Source of the DNA: Desulfobacteraceae bacterium
GTDB lineage: Bacteria > Desulfobacterota > Syntrophobacteria > BM002
Reading direction: 5' to 3'
NCBI GenBank assembly: GCA_002899795.1
Contig: PPDG01000070.1
Location: forward strand, 1 to 9,528
Length of the DNA stretch: 9,528 bases
Shown here in pieces: positions 6,469 through 9,528 of this stretch. Below the pieces are notes generated by a model. It saw nothing but the letters and a program-made list of their open reading frames with translations, did no database searches and was not told the DNA's origin. The position numbers and the translations under genes are program-made. Position 1 is the first letter of the stretch. Each line of letters begins with the position of its first letter.

Positions 6469-7377
6469 CTATGCGGTTCCGGAAAGTTCATGTCGTTGCA
6501 GAAACCGCTGCCAACGTTTGTCAGTCCAGTCTTGCAGATAATCTATTTGCTCAGGGGTGATGTGCTTAAAACGTCCCTGTAATTGCAGGTATTGGCTGAC
6601 TGGCTTTTTCTTGCCGCTACGGGCCATGCTGCGGCTGCGTCCAGTTAGGCGCAAAACACCGTTTTCAATCTCGAGAAGGACCCACATGGCAGTGTCCACC
6701 GCCAATTTTCCCAGTTTGACCAAATCATCGGTGGGATACCCCCACCCAGGAGGGCAGGGAATGTTTATATGCATGAAGCGGGTGCCTTGGATGTTCTTGG
6801 CTTTCACAACCTTGTCATACAAATCCAGTGGATATGCTGGCGAGGCTGAAGCCATGTAGGGGATTCCGTGGGCTTCCATGATGGCCAGGATGTCCTTTTT
6901 GTGCTCGAACTTGGTTCCCGGAGTGGTGGTGGTGAATGCACCCATAGGTGTGGCGCTTGACCGCTGAGTGCCAGTGTTCATATAGCCTTCATTATCGTAA
7001 CAGATGTAGAGAAAGTCGGTATTTCTTTCCGCAGCAGCGCTGAGAGCCTGAATACCGATGTCGAAAGTGCCGCCGTCGCCGGCTATTCCCACCACAGTGT
7101 AATCGGTCTTGCCCAACGCTTTCAGACCAGCGGCGATGCCGGTAGCCGAAGCCGCAGTAGTGGCGAAGGCGGTGTTGATGTTGGTAAGCCGGACTGAGGT
7201 GGACGGATAGAGTCCATGGAGTACGGTCAGACAGCAAGCCGGTATGGTCAGAATGGTTTTTTCACCCAAAGCCTTTAGAATGTGACGATAAGCCAGGGAC
7301 AAACCGCATCCAGAACATGCCCTGGTTCCGGGCAGCATGTATTCTTCCTCTGGAAGTTGCATCACCTTGGTGGTCAT
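6469..7377 (-). CDS. porB: Pyruvate:ferredoxin oxidoreductase, beta subunit
   Basis: The 302-residue subunit binds thiamine diphosphate and the Fe-S cluster nearest the active site. The thiamine motif is GDGGTFDIG (residues 101-108 region) followed by YDNEGY (127-132). The proximal cluster ligands are visible as Cys21 and Cys24 (CSGCG), Cys49 (the second of the pair in PACCL, giving the expected C-x2-C-x24-C spacing) and Cys208 (IPCPPGW). The segment NTGTQRSSATP is characteristic of PorB in the multi-subunit enzymes. With PorA it decarboxylates pyruvate and forms acetyl-CoA while reducing ferredoxin. Related 2-oxoacids such as 2-oxoisovalerate cannot be excluded. The start at 7377 has AGAAGG 9 bases upstream. 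It is separated from porA by an unusually long 279-bp gap that carries its own possible promoter, so it may be partly expressed independently. Confidence 0.93.
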   Translation of the reverse strand: MTTKVMQLPEEEYMLPGTRACSGCGLSLAYRHILKALGEKTILTIPACCLTVLHGLYPSTSVRLTNINTAFATTAASATGIAAGLKALGKTDYTVVGIAGDGGTFDIGIQALSAAAERNTDFLYICYDNEGYMNTGTQRSSATPMGAFTTTTPGTKFEHKKDILAIMEAHGIPYMASASPAYPLDLYDKVVKAKNIQGTRFMHINIPCPPGWGYPTDDLVKLGKLAVDTAMWVLLEIENGVLRLTGRSRSMARSGKKKPVSQYLQLQGRFKHITPEQIDYLQDWTDKRWQRFLQRHELSGTA

Positions 7378-7399
7378 GTTCTTATGCCTTCTAGCTTTT

Positions 7400-7420
7400 A
7401 CAGTTTACTCATTATACTGT
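7400..7420 (-). promoter_or_regulatory. Possible porB promoter with overlapping operator-like dyad
   Basis: On the minus strand a perfect -10 hexamer TATAAT occupies 7416-7411, 34 bases before the porB start. It sits in a 21-bp imperfect palindrome with outer arms ACAGT (7400-7404) and ACTGT (7416-7420) and further matches inside, so 8 of 10 base pairs are symmetric. No good -35 box is seen at 16-18 bases. The arrangement would suit a regulator that blocks or activates at the -10 box. Confidence 0.35.
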
Positions 7421-7450
7421 TCTAGGGGATGGCACTCTTATCTCCCCAAA

Positions 7451-7587
7451 GAAATCCGAAATTCGAATATCGAAATCCGAATGACTGAAACAAAAAGACA
7501 TATTTTTTGACTAGTTACGTTTTGAACATTTGAGAATTAGGATTTTGGATTTGTTTCGTGCTTCGTGCTTCGGATTTAGAATTTAAA
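7451..7587. repeat. Heptamer-phased inverted arrays (GAAATCC / GGATTT)
   Basis: From 7451 five 7-bp units read GAAATCC, GAAATTC, GAATATC, GAAATCC, GAATGAC. After about 45 bases a second array begins at 7532: GAGAATT, AGGATTT, TGGATTT, GTTTCGT, GCTTCGT, GCTTCGG, ATTTAGA, ATTTAAA. GGATTTC-like units are the reverse complement of GAAATCC, so the two arms form an imperfect palindrome. The left arm resembles the array at 191-232. Confidence 0.7.
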
Positions 7588-7592
7588 AGTGA

Positions 7593-7659
7593 TAGTCCGG
7601 CTTTATCCCACTCCCTGCAGCGTCACTATATTCCTAACTCTCGAAGCCCGGTCGGACTA
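7593..7659 (-). promoter_or_regulatory. Inverted repeat starting at the porA stop codon
   Basis: TAGTCCG (7659-7653 on the minus strand, beginning with the porA stop TAG) pairs with CGGACTA (7599-7593), and GCTT pairs with AAGC inside after a 5-base bulge. The loop is about 40 bases. TCACTTTT follows. It could act as a weak terminator, a processing site or a stabiliser between porA and porB. Confidence 0.35.
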
Positions 7660-8853
7660 GACAGCTACTCCTATCCACTGAGGGGTGCGAACTTGACCTT
7701 TCTGCTCCACGGATTTTATGGTGGCAGCTTCCAGGTCAGCGGCGGCGACACTCTTGCCGCCCAGACCCACAATGTAATTCGTGATCGTGGGTCGCAGTCC
7801 GCCTTCGAAAAGAGCCGCCTTGGTCTCGGTGCAAGTGGCGCCTTCGTTGCCGTAACTAATATTCTTGTCAAAAATCACCACGTGTTTCGCATCTGACAGC
7901 GCTTGGCGAAGTGTCGCCGCCGGGAAAGGCCGGAAAATTCGCAGGGCCACCGCTCCAGCCTTCCAGCCCTTCTCCCTGAGCGCATCAACAGCAAGGGAAG
8001 CCTCGTTGGCGAGGGAACCCATGGTGAGCAGAATAGTATCTGCCCCTTCAGTCCGATACTCCCACAGTAAACATTCATAGCTTCGGCCGAAAACCTCCCC
8101 AAACTCGCGGCCCACGTTAAGGATAACATCCCCTGCGGACTCGAGGGTTTCTTGCAGACGCATGCGAAACCCCATGTAACTGGGACAGGACACACCCTGG
8201 GCATTAGCCCGCGGGTCCGCCAGCATCACGGGGTTGATATTTATGGGATCCGGCCCGTCCACCTGCAAGTGGGGCACGTATGGCGGCAGGAATGCATCCA
8301 CTTGCTTCTGGTCCGGTATCTCCACCGGCATGACCGTGTGTGACAGCACGAACCCGTCGAAGCAGACCATCATGGGGACGTGGAGCTGCTCGCAGATCTT
8401 ATATGCCATGATAATGCTGTCCATAATCTCTTGATTATCCCGGCAGTAGACCTGCATCCAGCCGGTGTCACGTTGGGAGATGGAGTCCTGCATGTCATTG
8501 AAAATTGTCCAAGGCGCGCCAAGTCCTCGGTTAGCAAGAGCCATGACAATTGGCAGCCTTGCCCCTGCGGCCCAATGCAGTTGCTCATGCATATAGGCCA
8601 GGCCATTCGCCGCCGTAGCAGTGAAGACTCGCGCTCCTACAGTTGAGGCGGAAATACACACGGTCAGAGCACTATGTTCGCTTTCAACCCGAATAAACTC
8701 TGCTTCCAATTCTCCTGACTCCACATACTTGATCAGGGTCTCTGGGATTTTTGACTGTGGGGTTATGGGGTAGGCAGCAATGACCTGTACCCGGCAAAGC
8801 TTGGCCCCCATTGCAGCTGTCTCATTACCATTGATAATTTGCACTTTGCTCAT
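7657..8853 (-). CDS. porA: Pyruvate:ferredoxin oxidoreductase, alpha subunit
   Basis: The 398-residue subunit carries the pyrimidine-binding and transketolase C-terminal domains of the enzyme. Near the N terminus AAYPITPQSKIPE (residues 26-38) contains Thr31, and VESEHSA (56-62) follows. NRGLGAPW includes Arg109, and NDMQDSISQRDTGW lies at 119-132. These match the segments that surround pyruvate and thiamine diphosphate in studied enzymes, including the conserved threonine and arginine contacts. The later part (about 270-380) has the GSLANEASLAVDALREKGWKAG pattern of the transketolase C-terminal domain and RIFRPFP. Length is normal for a separate alpha subunit. The start at 8853 has GGGGAA 7 bases upstream and lies 59 bases after the porD stop codon. 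Substrate is most likely pyruvate; other 2-oxoacids remain possible. Confidence 0.94.
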   Translation of the reverse strand: MSKVQIINGNETAAMGAKLCRVQVIAAYPITPQSKIPETLIKYVESGELEAEFIRVESEHSALTVCISASTVGARVFTATAANGLAYMHEQLHWAAGARLPIVMALANRGLGAPWTIFNDMQDSISQRDTGWMQVYCRDNQEIMDSIIMAYKICEQLHVPMMVCFDGFVLSHTVMPVEIPDQKQVDAFLPPYVPHLQVDGPDPININPVMLADPRANAQGVSCPSYMGFRMRLQETLESAGDVILNVGREFGEVFGRSYECLLWEYRTEGADTILLTMGSLANEASLAVDALREKGWKAGAVALRIFRPFPAATLRQALSDAKHVVIFDKNISYGNEGATCTETKAALFEGGLRPTITNYIVGLGGKSVAAADLEAATIKSVEQKGQVRTPQWIGVAV

Positions 8854-8912
8854 ATCTGTTCCCCACCATGCTGGGCTTGGATGGCAATCGCCGCTATTTC
8901 AGTTGTCCTCCC

Positions 8913-9239
8913 CTACTCAACTTCTTCCTGGATGACACATTCACTGAGCACAAATTGTTCCTCGACCTCCATCCGGATTGCCTGGGTCGGGCACACCTGA
9001 GCGCAAACCCCGCAACCTTTACAATATTGAAGATCTATCTCAAGGGGTATTCCTCTCTTCACCGTGCCATCCGGACAATAGAGCCAGCACAAATAACAAG
9101 TGTCTTTCTGCTTTTTACAAGGAGTACATTTGCTTAGGTCAATTATCGGACGCTTGGCCCTCCACTCGCCTGTGTTGCCTGCCTCTCCTTTCGCCAGCGT
9201 GGCGCAAGCAGAAATGAACTGGTCCTTTTTAGAGGCCAT
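8913..9239 (-). CDS. porD: Pyruvate:ferredoxin oxidoreductase, delta (2x[4Fe-4S] ferredoxin-like) subunit
   Basis: The 108-residue protein has the PorD layout: TGEWRAKRPIID (residues 23-34) followed by two iron-sulfur motifs. The second motif is canonical, CKGCGVCAQVCP (Cys73, 76, 79, 83). The first is unusual: CTPCKKQKDTCYLCWLYCP, with Cys38, 41, 48, 51 and 55, so six residues separate the second and third cysteines instead of two and there is one cysteine more than needed. PorD passes electrons from the catalytic core to external ferredoxin. It is the first gene of the visible operon, and an extended -10 promoter lies upstream. The ATG at 9239 has only a weak ribosome site. The gamma subunit gene, often next to or fused with delta, is absent from the window. 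Confidence 0.92.
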   Translation of the reverse strand: MASKKDQFISACATLAKGEAGNTGEWRAKRPIIDLSKCTPCKKQKDTCYLCWLYCPDGTVKRGIPLEIDLQYCKGCGVCAQVCPTQAIRMEVEEQFVLSECVIQEEVE

Positions 9240-9277
9240 AGAGGACTGCCCTACCTTACCTAACTTTTCCTAGTTAC

Positions 9278-9311
9278 TTCGAGAGCTGTACGAGCTACAA
9301 GCTACCTCGAA
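9278..9311. repeat. Heptamer repeat within a TTCGAG/CTCGAA inverted repeat, porD leader
   Basis: Units GAGCTGT, ACGAGCT, ACAAGCT and ACCTCGA run at 7-bp spacing from 9283. They are enclosed by TTCGAG at 9278-9283 and its reverse complement CTCGAA at 9306-9311. The structure would lie in the 5' leader of the por transcript, about 40-70 bases before the porD start. Confidence 0.45.
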
Positions 9312-9323
9312 AGAATTTTTGGT

Positions 9324-9332
9324 ATTATAACA
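9324..9332 (-). promoter_or_regulatory. Extended -10 promoter of the por operon
   Basis: On the minus strand TGTTATAAT is a perfect TATAAT with the TGn extension. It lies 84 bases before the porD start codon. No good -35 box is visible 16-18 bases upstream; the TG extension may compensate, or an activator may be needed. Confidence 0.5.
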
Positions 9333-9528
9333 CCAGCGGTCCACGAAAAGGATCGGGTCGGGGTAAATTCCACCACCATGACTAAAACTGCTCACCGCTA
9401 TACTAGCCCGGATATTTCATGAATTGCTGTCGCGAGACCACGAAACTGGGAACCCGCTTGCGGGACTGAGCGGAGCGCAGCGAGAGCGAAGAGGATGGGC
9501 GTGCCACCGGGCAACCGTCCCGCGGTAC
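9333..9528. other. Right-end region without a recognisable gene
   Basis: No supported reading frame was found on either strand. A small GC hairpin CCCGC-TT-GCGGG lies at 9453-9464, followed by a GAGCG-rich stretch (about 9467-9490) and GTCCCGCGG near the edge. No porG-like sequence and no tRNA-like structure is seen. Confidence 0.5.

Larger units (their letters stand above)
7378..7656. other. Long intergenic gap within the por operon (porA-porB)
   Basis: These 279 bases separate two genes whose products must assemble together. Reading from porA to porB they contain a bulged inverted repeat beginning at the porA stop codon (7659-7593), an inverted pair of heptamer arrays (7587-7451), and a -10 box with an overlapping dyad (7420-7400). 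A plus-strand frame that starts here and runs to 7896 is a shadow of porA. Confidence 0.7.

Noticed and set aside
6221..6541. Plus-strand frame of 106 codons over the YkgJ-type and porB genes
   Set aside because: It is antisense to two well-supported genes and its product resembles no known protein.
7558..7896. Plus-strand frame of 112 codons across the porA 3' end and the repeat region
   Set aside because: It overlaps porA on the other strand and its first part is heptamer repeat; no domain or ribosome site supports it.
9333..9528. Search for tRNA or other RNA genes at the right end
   Set aside because: No cloverleaf arms or T-loop consensus could be found; the GC hairpin there is too short.

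Overview
The window looks like chromosome from an anaerobic bacterium with an outer membrane. A lipid A-type acyltransferase and a lipobox-bearing lipoprotein point to a diderm. A multi-subunit pyruvate:ferredoxin oxidoreductase, a CoA-disulfide/persulfide reductase and a corrinoid/Fe-S protein related to the Wood-Ljungdahl pathway point to strictly anaerobic, sulfur-linked metabolism. A sulfate-reducing or syntrophic Desulfobacterota-like lineage fits best, but this is inferred from gene content only. I see no phage, transposase, CRISPR array, rRNA or tRNA.

Layout. 2-67 (+) may be the last codons of a gene entering from the left. 231-869 (-) is a small protein joining the 4Fe-4S domain and the C-terminal corrinoid-type domain of the CFeSP large subunit (AcsC/CdhE), without the TIM barrel between them. 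It lies downstream of a PilZ-domain c-di-GMP receptor at 993-1325 (-). A 426-bp intergenic region follows, rich in short-period repeats. 1752-3440 (+) is a CoA-disulfide reductase fused to a rhodanese domain. 3672-3872 (+) is a cold-shock protein with a TTG start, closed by a strong terminator. 4018-4551 (+) is an unknown lipoprotein and 4735-5673 (+) a lipid A-type acyltransferase.

The right half is one minus-strand group read from 9239 downwards: porD (delta), porA (alpha), a 279-bp gap filled with heptamer repeats, porB (beta), and a cysteine-cluster (YkgJ-type) protein. PorA and PorB form the thiamine-dependent catalytic core that oxidises pyruvate with CoA to acetyl-CoA. PorD carries electrons to ferredoxin. 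The gamma subunit, expected beside delta, is not in the window. The group converges on the acyltransferase gene with a 14-bp overlap, and its probable terminator lies inside the acyltransferase reading frame.

The most unusual features are the TIM-barrel-less CFeSP-like protein, the intergenic repeat arrays phased at 7 bp (also 8 and 10 bp, several forming inverted pairs), the operator-like dyad on a -10 box before porB, and the terminator that doubles as coding sequence for a polybasic protein tail.
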